Below are positions 12,749 to 20,944 of a stretch of DNA of 22,416 nucleotides, one piece after another (the stretch's first letter is position 1; each line of letters starts with the position of its first letter). The notes beneath the pieces were generated by a model. It worked only from the letters and a program-made list of their open reading frames with translations. It was not told where the DNA came from and did not search any database. Source of the stretch: an uncultured Pseudomonadota bacterium (GTDB lineage Bacteria; Pseudomonadota; Gammaproteobacteria; Steroidobacterales; Steroidobacteraceae). Location: assembly GCA_946479515.1 (NCBI GenBank), contig CAMLGF010000063.1, positions 1 through 22,416 of the forward strand, in the 5' to 3' direction. Position numbers and translations under genes: made by a program.

Positions 12749-15700
12749 CTAGTTGATGCGCACCCGGAAGCGGATCGTGAAGGCGGGATTGTTGCCGCCG
12801 CTGGCGGCGTTCATGACCCCCGTCGGCGTGATCCGCACGGCACGCACCGCCGGATCGAATCCATTTGCATCGGGCGTGGGCATGTATGACCAGGGACCGC
12901 CGGTGCCCGTGGAGGAGTAACTCACGTTGGCCGGATACGCGAACGTGAGCCCGCTCGGGGTCGTGCCGTCGACGAAGACCACGGGGTCGCCCGGCGAAGT
13001 CGCGACGTACAGTGACGAGTTGGCCGGGATGGGGTCCATGAGCACCAGCGTATTGGCATCCACGGTGCCGGGGCCGCTGTTGGTGACGGTGATGTCGTAG
13101 CGAACGATGGCCTGCGGAATGCGCTTGGGTGCGCTCGTGCCGTTCACCGGATCGGAGAGCACCGTGGATGCCTTGACGATGGTGAGCGCCGGCTGTGGAT
13201 AGACCACCTGGAAGCTGCCCAGGCCAATGTCCTGAACGCCCTCGACGCCCTCGTGACCGGTGACCTGCACCGTCCAGTTGCCTGCCAGCGGCGAGGCGGG
13301 CAGCGTGTACGCAAATTGATAGATACAGGTCGCGGCGCTGGTGGAATTGCAGGTGGCCGGCGCGCCCTGCGCGGTCATCGGCTGGTCATTCACCTGCGTG
13401 ACGTTGGCCGGGTCGATGATGCTGATGTGCGCGCTGCTGATGTCGAAACTGCCGAACGGATCGCTGATCTGCGCGCGCACGTACACCGTGGCGCCGGGAT
13501 TGAAGCTGGCCTGGGCGCTGCCGCCGTTGAACGGCGCGTTCCAGGTGGTCACGCTGTTCACGTCGATGACCGTGGCGCTGTTCAGGTCGACGCGCGAGTA
13601 CTCCGAGCCGCTGTACGGCGTCAGGCTCACCGAGCGCGACGAGAAGAAGCTGCTGTTGGTGACCACCAGCGAGAACGTCGAGCCCGCGGGCGCGGTCACG
13701 CCGCCGGTATTGAGCGTGAACGTGCGCATCACCGTCGCGAACGAGGAAAACGACTGCGTGTCGCTGTCGATGGTGCCGAGCACCGAGTTGGTCAGTGTCA
13801 CCGTCACGTTGCGCGTGCTGTTGTTGCCGGTGCGCGCCAAGAGCAGATTCACCGTGAAATCGCCGGGGTTCAGCGTGAGGTCGGCCTGCAGCGGCGGATT
13901 CAAGGTGAACGTGACCGACTGGTTGTTGCCGGCGATGCTGATGGCGTTGTGCGTGCCGGTCGGGCGCACGCGCGACAGGCGCTGCGAATTGCTCCAGAGA
14001 TAGAGCTGCTTGGTGCCCGCGCCCGGCACTCGCGAGGGCGAGACGATCACCTGCGGCGCGGCCGGCGTGGCGTCGGGCCCGCGCGGGTTGTTCACCGTGG
14101 CCTCGTTGTCGATGGCCGCGCCCGGAGACACGTTGGCGACCGTGACGTCGAAGACAATGGTGGCCGTGCCATTGGCCGCCACGCTGATGTTCGACACGGT
14201 GAGAATGCCGGTGTCGTTGTTGCCGCTCGGCGCGGCCTGGAAACTGCTGCTGGCGCCGGCCGGAATCGACACCAGGCCTCCGTAGGTGACGTTCGCGGGA
14301 ATGTGGTCCGTGACCGTCACTCCCGAGGTGGCGAGGCCCGCCGACTCGGTGAGCGTGATCGTGTAGCGCAGCGTGTCGCCCGGATCCGCCTCGCCGCCGT
14401 TCAGGTCCTGCACCGACTTGGTGGAGCCCGACAGATCCGCGAACACGATGGTGGTGGGGCCGACCGAGGTGTTGTTGGCGGAGTTGAGCTCGAAGCTCGG
14501 CGTGCTCACCACGGCCGTGTTGTTCACCGAGCCGGCCGCGGTCTCGAGCACGTTCACGGTGAGCGTCAGCACCGGAAACGAGGCGCCGACGTTGAGCGGC
14601 GCGGCGTGCGTGCAGGTGACCACCTGGCCCGACGCGCCGCAATTCCAGCCCGTCCCCGAGGCGGAGTCGAATGTCAGGCCCGCGGGCAGTGTGTCCGTCA
14701 CCGTCACGGTGTTGTCCTCGCGCTCGATCAGAGCCGCGCTGGAGTTCGCCACCGTGATGGCGTATTGGCCGGTGGTGCCGGCGATGAAATTGCCACTGTG
14801 CGTCTGCGAGATGCTCAGGTCGACGCCGGGGTCGGAAGTGGCGCTGACGATCTGCGCCATGAGCAGCACCAGGTCCGCGCCCGAGGAATAGATCGTGGTG
14901 CCGCTGGTCTGCCCGGGCGCGAGCAGCGAGCTGATGTCGTACTGGTCGACGTCGATGCCCCAGCTGGTGTCGATTCCCTGCGTGTTGATGGTGCCGTCGA
15001 ACTGCTGGATGAGCGGATCGCTGTCGGCGACGTTGATGCCATCGTCGAGCAGGTTGCCGTTGTAGCGCAGGGCCTCGCTCACGCCGCTCATCGGTCCGGA
15101 ATTGGCCGGGTCGCCTTCCAGCGTGAAGATGGCGATGCGGCCATCGATGTTGCTGTTGGGCACGCGGAAGCCCGCGGGCGTGAGCTGGATCTGCCGGCCG
15201 CGGAACCAATCGAGGCCGTCGTAGAGATTCACGGCGCGCACGCGCTCGTTCGGATTCTCGTAGATGACGATCAGCGCCCAGCCGCTCACCACCGCGCTCA
15301 CGTCGCAATGCGGCGAGCCCTGGTTCACGGCGAGGCCCGAGAAGGTGTTGTTGGCGTTGACGTTCACCAGGTTGCGGCTGGTGATGTCGGCCATGGCGCC
15401 GAAGAACGGCAGGCTGGGCGACACGCCGGAGTAGGTAGTCGAGAACGTGCGGTCGGCGGTGACCGTGGCGCCATTGAACGTCACGGTACTATCGAGGTTG
15501 CCCGACCCGCCCCAGTACAGATAGGCGCCCTTGATGGTGGTGGTGCCGACCGTGGGCACGCCGGTGAGCGCCGTGGTGCTCGAGGCGTTCACACTGCAGG
15601 TGTTGGTCGCGCTGTTGCGCAGGCTGCCGCCCGTGGTCACGAAATTCACGCGGCCGGTCTCGCGCACGTACTGGGTGGTGCCGATCTGCGCGAAGCTCTC

Positions 15701-15793
15701 GGGCGCGACGAACAGGGCCATCAAGACCAGCAAAGGGAGAAGGCACCCGCGGCCTCTCTCCCCGCGGGTGCCGTGGACCAACGGCACTCTCAT
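12749..15793 (-). CDS. Large secreted DUF11-repeat surface protein
   Basis: 1014-residue exported protein. The signal peptide has an Arg-rich n-region, then LLPLLVLMALFVAP, with cleavage near SFAQ. The N-terminal region (about 40-330) is rich in Asn, Thr and Ser, and resembles the beta-sandwich domain that often precedes DUF11 repeats (IKGAYLYWGGSGNLDSTVTF, SGWALIVIYENPNE, GADLVLLMA). DUF11-type Ig-like repeats follow. Two are clear at about 335-580: YAITVANSS...VTDTLPAGLTF and LRYTITLTES...VTDHIPANVTYGG. Another lies near the C-terminus: VRYDITVTNSGPGTVDANTLV...DPIPANSSLY. There is no sortase motif, autotransporter barrel, transmembrane anchor or visible type IX signal; the protein simply ends at RIN. 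It is probably a cell-surface or released adhesin-like protein, exact role unknown. The transcript probably runs past the small-RNA promoter to the terminator at 12487. It diverges from the MFS gene. Confidence 0.87.
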   Translation of the reverse strand: MRVPLVHGTRGERGRGCLLPLLVLMALFVAPESFAQIGTTQYVRETGRVNFVTTGGSLRNSATNTCSVNASSTTALTGVPTVGTTTIKGAYLYWGGSGNLDSTVTFNGATVTADRTFSTTYSGVSPSLPFFGAMADITSRNLVNVNANNTFSGLAVNQGSPHCDVSAVVSGWALIVIYENPNERVRAVNLYDGLDWFRGRQIQLTPAGFRVPNSNIDGRIAIFTLEGDPANSGPMSGVSEALRYNGNLLDDGINVADSDPLIQQFDGTINTQGIDTSWGIDVDQYDISSLLAPGQTSGTTIYSSGADLVLLMAQIVSATSDPGVDLSISQTHSGNFIAGTTGQYAITVANSSAALIEREDNTVTVTDTLPAGLTFDSASGTGWNCGASGQVVTCTHAAPLNVGASFPVLTLTVNVLETAAGSVNNTAVVSTPSFELNSANNTSVGPTTIVFADLSGSTKSVQDLNGGEADPGDTLRYTITLTESAGLATSGVTVTDHIPANVTYGGLVSIPAGASSSFQAAPSGNNDTGILTVSNISVAANGTATIVFDVTVANVSPGAAIDNEATVNNPRGPDATPAAPQVIVSPSRVPGAGTKQLYLWSNSQRLSRVRPTGTHNAISIAGNNQSVTFTLNPPLQADLTLNPGDFTVNLLLARTGNNSTRNVTVTLTNSVLGTIDSDTQSFSSFATVMRTFTLNTGGVTAPAGSTFSLVVTNSSFFSSRSVSLTPYSGSEYSRVDLNSATVIDVNSVTTWNAPFNGGSAQASFNPGATVYVRAQISDPFGSFDISSAHISIIDPANVTQVNDQPMTAQGAPATCNSTSAATCIYQFAYTLPASPLAGNWTVQVTGHEGVEGVQDIGLGSFQVVYPQPALTIVKASTVLSDPVNGTSAPKRIPQAIVRYDITVTNSGPGTVDANTLVLMDPIPANSSLYVATSPGDPVVFVDGTTPSGLTFAYPANVSYSSTGTGGPWSYMPTPDANGFDPAVRAVRITPTGVMNAASGGNNPAFTIRFRVRIN

Positions 15794-15937
15794 GCGTGGA
15801 ACTTTAGGACCTTGCGCCGCAGCAGGCCGGGCCTGGCTCTCATAATCGGGACGACCGTAAGTCCCGGATTGAGAACGATTTCACAGCCACGCGGGGCTGG
15901 CGTTCGGGGTCGCAGATGCCGGAGAATGCCGCCCCCC

Positions 15938-17158
15938 ATGACGACGTCCCGAGCCGCCCTCACCTTCGTTCTGTTTTCCGTGTTCATCGACAGCGTGGGG
16001 TTCGGGATCATCATCCCGTCGTTGCCCACGGTGATCATGGAGCTCACGGGCGAACCGTTGAGCGATGCCGCCGACTGGGGCGGCTACCTCATGGCGCTGT
16101 ATGCGCTGCTGCAGTTCTTCCTCGCGCCGGTGTTCGGCAATCTGTCGGACCACTTCGGACGCCGGCCGCTCCTGCTGCTGTCGCTGTTCGCCTTCGGCGT
16201 GGACTTCCTGCTGACGGGCCTGGCCACGACCATGACCTGGCTGTTCATCGGGCGCGCGTTCGCCGGCGTGTTCGGCGCCTCCTACGCGGCGGCCAATGCG
16301 TACATCGGCGACATCAGCGACGACAGCAATCGCGCCCGTAATTTCGGCTTCATCGGCGCGGCCTGGGGCAGCGGCTTCACACTGGGTCCGGTGATCGGCG
16401 GATTCGTGGCGGAGCATTTCGGCGTGCGCGCGCCGTTCTTCGTGGCCGCCGGGCTGGCGCTGGCCAACGTGGCCTTTGGCCTGTTCGCGCTGCCGGAGTC
16501 GTTGCCGCCGGCCCTGCGCCGCAAGTTCGAGTGGCGGCGCGCCAATCCGTTCGGCGCGTTTCGCAGTCTCGCGCATCTGCCCACGGTCGCGGGGCTGTTG
16601 TTCGCGGTGTTTCTCTACCAGGTGGCGCACGACTCGCTGCCCGCGGTGTGGATGTTCTACACGCAGCTGAAATTCGGCTGGGGGCCCGCCGAGGTGGGCT
16701 GGTCGCTCACCTTCGTGGGCGTGATGACCGTGCTCGTGATGGGCGGCCTCACCGGCGCCGTGGTGCCAAGGCTGGGCGAGCGACGTGCCATTGTCCTGGG
16801 CTTTCTGCTGATGATGCTGGGCTTCCTCGGCTACGCGCTGGTGCCGTCGGGATGGATGATCTACCCGGCGATCGCGATCGGCTCGCTGGGCGGCATCGGC
16901 AATCCCGCGATGCAGAGCGTGATGTCGCGGCAGGTGGGCGCGTCGGCCCAGGGCGAGCTGCAGGGCGCCATCGCCAGCCTCGCGAGCGTGGCCGCGGTGC
17001 TGTCGCCGTTGTTCATGACGCAGCTGTTCAGCCGCTATTCGTCGCCGCAGGCGCCGGTGGCATTCCCCGGTGCGCCCTACCTCGTCTCGGCGCTGCTGGT
17101 GCTGGCGTGCGCGCTCATTGCGCTGCGCGCGGTGCCCGGCGGGAAGCGCGGCGGATGA
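15938..17158 (+). CDS. MFS transporter, TetA-like drug-efflux type
   Basis: Twelve-helix inner-membrane antiporter of the major facilitator superfamily, 406 residues. It belongs to the 12-TM TetA/Bcr-like drug:proton group. The sequence FGNLSDHFGRRPLLLLSLF after helix 2 is the loop 2-3 motif A (GxLaDrxGRrP). Helix 1 (TFVLFSVFIDSVGFGIIIPS) has the Asp and Gly/Ile-Pro pattern of TetA, and GFIGAAWGSGFTLGPVIGG is the antiporter motif C. That suggests export of a hydrophobic drug or toxic compound; the substrate is not readable. The start is chosen at 15938, where a GGAGA at 15921-15925 gives a rather long spacing. An in-frame ATG at 15926 is the alternative. The gene diverges from the surface-protein gene across 144 bases. 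Confidence 0.92.
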   Translation: MTTSRAALTFVLFSVFIDSVGFGIIIPSLPTVIMELTGEPLSDAADWGGYLMALYALLQFFLAPVFGNLSDHFGRRPLLLLSLFAFGVDFLLTGLATTMTWLFIGRAFAGVFGASYAAANAYIGDISDDSNRARNFGFIGAAWGSGFTLGPVIGGFVAEHFGVRAPFFVAAGLALANVAFGLFALPESLPPALRRKFEWRRANPFGAFRSLAHLPTVAGLLFAVFLYQVAHDSLPAVWMFYTQLKFGWGPAEVGWSLTFVGVMTVLVMGGLTGAVVPRLGERRAIVLGFLLMMLGFLGYALVPSGWMIYPAIAIGSLGGIGNPAMQSVMSRQVGASAQGELQGAIASLASVAAVLSPLFMTQLFSRYSSPQAPVAFPGAPYLVSALLVLACALIALRAVPGGKRGG

Positions 17159-17163
17159 ACCCT

Positions 17164-17181
17164 GCCGCGCGTCCGCGCGGC
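17164..17181. terminator. Possible two-way hairpin between convergent genes
   Basis: GCCGCGCG and CGCGCGGC form a perfect 8-bp stem with a 2-base gap just after the MFS stop and before the end of the 17187 gene. No T-run follows on either strand, so this is only a possible transcription-slowing hairpin in a GC-rich region. Confidence 0.3.
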
Positions 17182-17186
17182 GAAGC

Positions 17187-17765
17187 TCACGCCTGCGGCC
17201 ACAGCCAGCCGAACGTGCCGGCGGCGAGCAGCGCGTAGATCAGTCCGTCGAACACCTGCTTGAGCGTGGTGCTCCACTGGCGCTTGAACCAGATGGACTG
17301 CGGTATGTGCCCGAGCGCGAAGCCCATGAACGCCGTGGTGCCGACGAAGCGGAACACCTCGGTGTAGTGGGCCCCCGGCGGCAGCGCATGACTCGCCACG
17401 TAGGCGGCGAAGAACGTCACCAGCACCAGGAACAGAAACCACTGGAACAGGCTCGAGGCCATGCCGTGTTCGCCGGGCGGCAGCACGGTGATCATCCACT
17501 TCGGTCCCTTGATCAGTTTCTCCTTGAATTCGGGCGTATTCATTTCCTTCATCGACTGGCAGCGCGGCAGCATGTAATCGCCCGGCGGCACGCCCAGCGC
17601 ACCGATGGCGGCGCGCGCGGCTTCCTCGTCGGGCAGCGCGGGATACTCGTTTTTGTGCCAGAGCGGCGTCATGTGGATGATGGAACTGGCGATGAAGGCG
17701 AACACGGCCGCCAACAGGATGGGCAGCCACAGGGAGGCAAGCTCGGTCGCGGCCATTGCGGTCAT
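17187..17765 (-). CDS. Integral membrane protein of unknown function
   Basis: 192-residue protein with four likely transmembrane segments: LWLPILLAAVFAFIASSII; SSLFQWFLFLVLVTFFAAYVAS; FRFVGTTAFMGFALGHIP; and DGLIYALLAAGTFGWLWP. Between the first and second is a polar loop of about 70 residues with the striking motif PPGDYMLPRCQSMKEMNTPEFKEKL and then KGPKWMITVLPPGE, which looks conserved in character but which I cannot assign. The ATG at 17765 is preferred because GGGGGA stands 7 bases upstream. The frame remains open to 17915, but the extra residues are low-complexity and non-membrane. It is divergent from the C13 peptidase gene across 218 bases and convergent with the MFS gene. No function assigned. 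Confidence 0.85.
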   Translation of the reverse strand: MTAMAATELASLWLPILLAAVFAFIASSIIHMTPLWHKNEYPALPDEEAARAAIGALGVPPGDYMLPRCQSMKEMNTPEFKEKLIKGPKWMITVLPPGEHGMASSLFQWFLFLVLVTFFAAYVASHALPPGAHYTEVFRFVGTTAFMGFALGHIPQSIWFKRQWSTTLKQVFDGLIYALLAAGTFGWLWPQA

Positions 17766-17983
17766 GGAAAAGTCCCCCGTTCGTTGGATGTTGTTATCGG
17801 ACGGACGGCATTCTGCAGTGCCGCCGCTCTGCCAACAATGGGGGCGGAGCGGCGCGGGGTGGGAGAGTGCCGACGCGGCGTCCGACTGTCGGTGAACGCT
17901 CACCACTGCTGACAAGGTCGTCCCACTGAATCTGCGCGCGCGGCGGCTTTAGCTAGGCGCACTTCAGGGACAAGGAACGGACG

Positions 17984-19369
17984 TTGAGTACGCCTTTCGC
18001 GGCCGCGGATTTCGGGCTCTCAGGCGCCGCGCGCGCCACCTCGCGCGAATTGCTCGCCGTACTGCGGTTGGCGCTCTTCCTGCCCGCCGACGGGCGCGAT
18101 GTCGCCGGGCGCGAGTCGGCCATCGTGGCGATGCTCGCCGGCGCGCTCGCCGCCTGGATCGCCATCGACCCGCTGCTGCATTCGCGCGAGCTGGTGTTTT
18201 CCTGGTATGCGCTGCCCAATCTCGCCTGCGTGGCCGCGGGGGTGCTGCTGGTGGCATGGCTGCTGGAGAAGCTCTGCCGGCCGGCGCTGGCGCTGCGACG
18301 CGCACTGGTGCTGACGCTCGGCGTGCTGCCGGTGGGCATGGTCGCCGAGATCGCCTCGTGGACACTGGTGGACAGCGCGCTACGCCTGCTCTATCCGGTA
18401 CTGACGCTGTATGCGCTGGGCTATTTCGCCCGCGGCACACGGGTGCTCACCGGCCGCCTTCAGCCGATCGCGCTGCTGGCCGCGGCGCTCGCCACCACGG
18501 CAATGGTGCTGGCGCTGGACTATCTACAGGCGCGGCCGCGCCTGTGGGTGCGCGCGGAGGAGCGGCTGGATCGCATCAACGCGGCGGGCGCAGATTGGGT
18601 GCGCATGGCGCGCGTGCAATTCATGCAGCAGTCGCGCATCGACGGCGAAATCGCGAAGCTGGCGCCGCAGGCGGACGCGGTGCCCGAGATGTACTTCCTG
18701 GGTTTTGCGGGCTATGGGCAGGAGGCCGTGTTCGCGCGCGAGATCGAGCTCGCCGCGCAGGTGGTTGACCGCCGGTTCGGCAGCGGGCGGCGATCGCTGC
18801 GGCTGGTCAATGACCGGCGCGATGTCGACAGCTGGCCGCTAGCCTCGGAGCCCGGTCTGCGGCATGCGCTGCGCCGGCTCGGGGACGTCATGGGGGACGA
18901 GGACGTGCTGTTCCTGGTGCTGTCCTCGCATGGCGACCGCGGCCAGGGCGTGCGCGTGTCGAACGCCGGCATGGTGACCACGCGCGTGGATCCGGTGTCG
19001 CTCGAGCAAATGCTCCGTGATGCGGGCATCGGCTGGCGCGTCATCGTGGTGTCCGCGTGCTACTCGGGGGGATTCGTCGAGGCGCTGGCGAACGAGCGCA
19101 GCATCGTGATCACGGCGGCGGCGGCGGATCGCAAGTCCTTCGGCTGCAATGACAGCCGCCGGCTCACGTATTTCGGTGAGGCGTTCTTCGAGCAGGCGCT
19201 GGCGGGTGGCGGATCGCTGCGCGAGGCATTCCAGGCGGCGTGCAGCGCGCTGGAGAGGAAGGAACGCGCGGCGGGCATCACGCCTTCGCTGCCGCAGGCC
19301 AGCTTCGGGGCGCTCATCGAGCAGCGCCTCGGCAGGCCGACGCGGGTTGCCGGCCGCGACGAACGCTAG
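17984..19369 (+). CDS. Membrane-anchored C13-family (legumain/caspase-like) cysteine peptidase
   Basis: 461-residue protein. The N-terminal half (about 40-180) holds five or so hydrophobic segments, including IVAMLAGALAAWIAIDPLL and LACVAAGVLLVAWLL. A linker leads to a C-terminal caspase-fold domain of the peptidase C13 (legumain/GPI8) family. The catalytic dyad is visible: His316 in LVLSSHGDRGQGV and Cys359 in IVVSACYSGGFVEAL. The typical following strand SIVITAAAADRKSFGCND is present, as is the FGEAFFEQAL helix. It is probably an inner-membrane protease whose domain lies in the periplasm or cytoplasm; the side cannot be read reliably. The start is TTG at 17984, supported by AAGGA at 17972-17976 with 7-base spacing. 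Bacterial C13 proteins are poorly studied and substrates are unknown. Confidence 0.88.
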   Translation: MSTPFAAADFGLSGAARATSRELLAVLRLALFLPADGRDVAGRESAIVAMLAGALAAWIAIDPLLHSRELVFSWYALPNLACVAAGVLLVAWLLEKLCRPALALRRALVLTLGVLPVGMVAEIASWTLVDSALRLLYPVLTLYALGYFARGTRVLTGRLQPIALLAAALATTAMVLALDYLQARPRLWVRAEERLDRINAAGADWVRMARVQFMQQSRIDGEIAKLAPQADAVPEMYFLGFAGYGQEAVFAREIELAAQVVDRRFGSGRRSLRLVNDRRDVDSWPLASEPGLRHALRRLGDVMGDEDVLFLVLSSHGDRGQGVRVSNAGMVTTRVDPVSLEQMLRDAGIGWRVIVVSACYSGGFVEALANERSIVITAAAADRKSFGCNDSRRLTYFGEAFFEQALAGGGSLREAFQAACSALERKERAAGITPSLPQASFGALIEQRLGRPTRVAGRDER

Positions 19370-19404
19370 CGCGCTGGCGGGCGGGTGACCGCGCGTGCGC
19401 CAGG

Positions 19405-19445
19405 TGCGTCCCCGTTTCCTAGAAAACGAGGAATGTCCCCATTAC
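19405..19445. repeat. 41-base palindromic dispersed repeat, copy 2
   Basis: Same element as at 11877-11917, with one base different inside the palindrome (CGTTTCCTAGAAAACG). It again lies between convergent genes (C13 peptidase and gltD), and again the TTA near its end is the stop codon (TAA) of the minus-strand gene, here gltD. This repeated placement is the notable feature. Confidence 0.75.
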
Positions 19446-20926
19446 GGCAGTTCGGTGGTGCCCATGAGGTAGCGGTCGCATTCGCGGGCGGCTTCGCGGC
19501 CTTCGTTGATGGCCCAGACGACCAGTGACTGGCCGCGGCGGGCGTCGCCGGCAGCGAATACGCCGGGGACGGTGGTGGCGTACTTGCCGTACTCGGCCTT
19601 CACGTTCGAGCGGGCGTCGGTTTCCACTTTGAGGTCCTTGAGCAGCGGCTGCTCGGGGCCGAGGAAGCCCATGGCGAGCAGCACGAGCTCGGCCTTGTGT
19701 TCCTTCTCGCTGCCGGGCTGTTCGACGGGTACGAAGGCGCCCTGCTCGTTCTTCTGCCACTGGATGTTCACGGTGACCACGCCGGCCAGCTTTCCGGCGC
19801 CGTCGGCGACGAACTTCTTCACGGTGGTGAGATAGACGCGCGGATCGTGCCCGAAGCGCGCGGCGGCCTCTTCCTGGCCGTAGTCCATCTTGTAGACCTT
19901 GGGCCACTCGGGCCAGGGATTGTCGGCGGCCCGGTCCATCGGCGGCATGGGCATGATTTCGATCTGCGTGACGTTGTTGCAGCCCTGGCGCATCGCGGTG
20001 CCGACGCAGTCGGTGCCGGTGTCGCCACCGCCGAGCACGACGACGTTCTTGCCCTTGGCGATGATCGGCGTGGACTCAGGCGCGCCGCGCAGCAGCGCCT
20101 TGGTGGAGGCGGTGAGATAGTCCATGGCGAAGTGCACACCGTCGAGGGCGCGCCCTTCCACCTTCAGATCGCGCGGCAGCGTCGCGCCGGTGCAGATGAC
20201 GATGGCGTCGAAATCCTTGCGCAGCAGCTCGGCCTCGACGTTCTCGCCCACCGTGGCATTGCACAGGAACTTGACGCCTTCCTTCTCGAGCAGGGCGATG
20301 CGGCGCGCGACCACCTCGCGCTTGTCGAGCTTCATGTTCGGGATGCCGTACATGAGAAGCCCGCCCGGGCGATCCGCGCGTTCCAGCACGGTCACCGCGT
20401 GACCCGCCTTGTTGAGCTGCGCGGCGGCGGCGAGTCCCGCCGGTCCGGAGCCGATGACCGCGACCTTCTTGCCGGTGCGCTTCGCGGGCGGTTCAGGATT
20501 GACCCAGCCCTCTTCCCAGCCCTTGTCGATGATGCTGTTCTCGAGGTTCTTGATGGTGACCGGCGGCGCGTTGATGCCGAGCACGCACGATCCCTCACAG
20601 GGCGCCGGGCATACCCGGCCGGTGAACTCCGGAAAATTGTTGGTGCGATGCAGGCGTTCCAGCGCCTCGCGCCACAGCCCGCGGAACACCAGGTCGTTCC
20701 ACTCCGGGATGAGGTTGTGCACCGGGCATCCCGAGGCCATGCCCGAGATCAGCTTGCCGGTGTGGCAGAACGGCACGCCGCAATCCATGCAGCGCGCGCC
20801 CTGCTGGCGCAGGCGCTTCTCGTCCATGTGGTGGTGGAACTCGTTCCAGTCGCGCACGCGCTCGGTCGGTGAGCGGTCCACCGGCAGTTCGCGCAGGTAT
20901 TCGATGAATCCAGTTGGCTTTCCCAT
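19442..20926 (-). CDS. gltD: Glutamate synthase (NADPH) small subunit
   Basis: Beta subunit of NADPH-dependent glutamate synthase. It passes electrons from NADPH through FAD and iron-sulfur clusters to GltB, which makes two glutamates from glutamine and 2-oxoglutarate. The 494-residue length is normal for the proteobacterial form. The N-terminal iron-sulfur domain has Cys46, 49, 54 and 67 in [12 protein letters not shown]...GCPVHN, and Cys106, 110 and 114 in [10 protein letters not shown]. The FAD-binding motif [14 protein letters not shown] is at about 155-168 and the NADPH-binding motif [15 protein letters not shown] at about 295-309. The C-terminal FAD motif [23 protein letters not shown] is present. 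It starts 18 bases after the gltB stop, so the two form one operon. The stop codon overlaps the 41-base repeat. Confidence 0.98.
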   Translation of the reverse strand: MGKPTGFIEYLRELPVDRSPTERVRDWNEFHHHMDEKRLRQQGARCMDCGVPFCHTGKLISGMASGCPVHNLIPEWNDLVFRGLWREALERLHRTNNFPEFTGRVCPAPCEGSCVLGINAPPVTIKNLENSIIDKGWEEGWVNPEPPAKRTGKKVAVIGSGPAGLAAAAQLNKAGHAVTVLERADRPGGLLMYGIPNMKLDKREVVARRIALLEKEGVKFLCNATVGENVEAELLRKDFDAIVICTGATLPRDLKVEGRALDGVHFAMDYLTASTKALLRGAPESTPIIAKGKNVVVLGGGDTGTDCVGTAMRQGCNNVTQIEIMPMPPMDRAADNPWPEWPKVYKMDYGQEEAAARFGHDPRVYLTTVKKFVADGAGKLAGVVTVNIQWQKNEQGAFVPVEQPGSEKEHKAELVLLAMGFLGPEQPLLKDLKVETDARSNVKAEYGKYATTVPGVFAAGDARRGQSLVVWAINEGREAARECDRYLMGTTELP

Positions 20927-20944
20927 CTATCTGCTTCTTCTTTC

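Noticed and set aside
15852..15871. CGGGAC/GTCCCG inverted repeat between the surface-protein gene and the MFS gene
   Set aside because: A 6-bp dyad with 8-base spacing could be a repressor site for the efflux gene, but no regulator gene is nearby and such short dyads are common here.
13253..15925. Open plus-strand frame joined upstream of the MFS gene, antisense to the surface-protein gene
   Set aside because: This stretch encodes an Arg/Gly/Ala/His-rich sequence with no hydrophobic or domain pattern; the recognisable MFS protein starts only at 15938.
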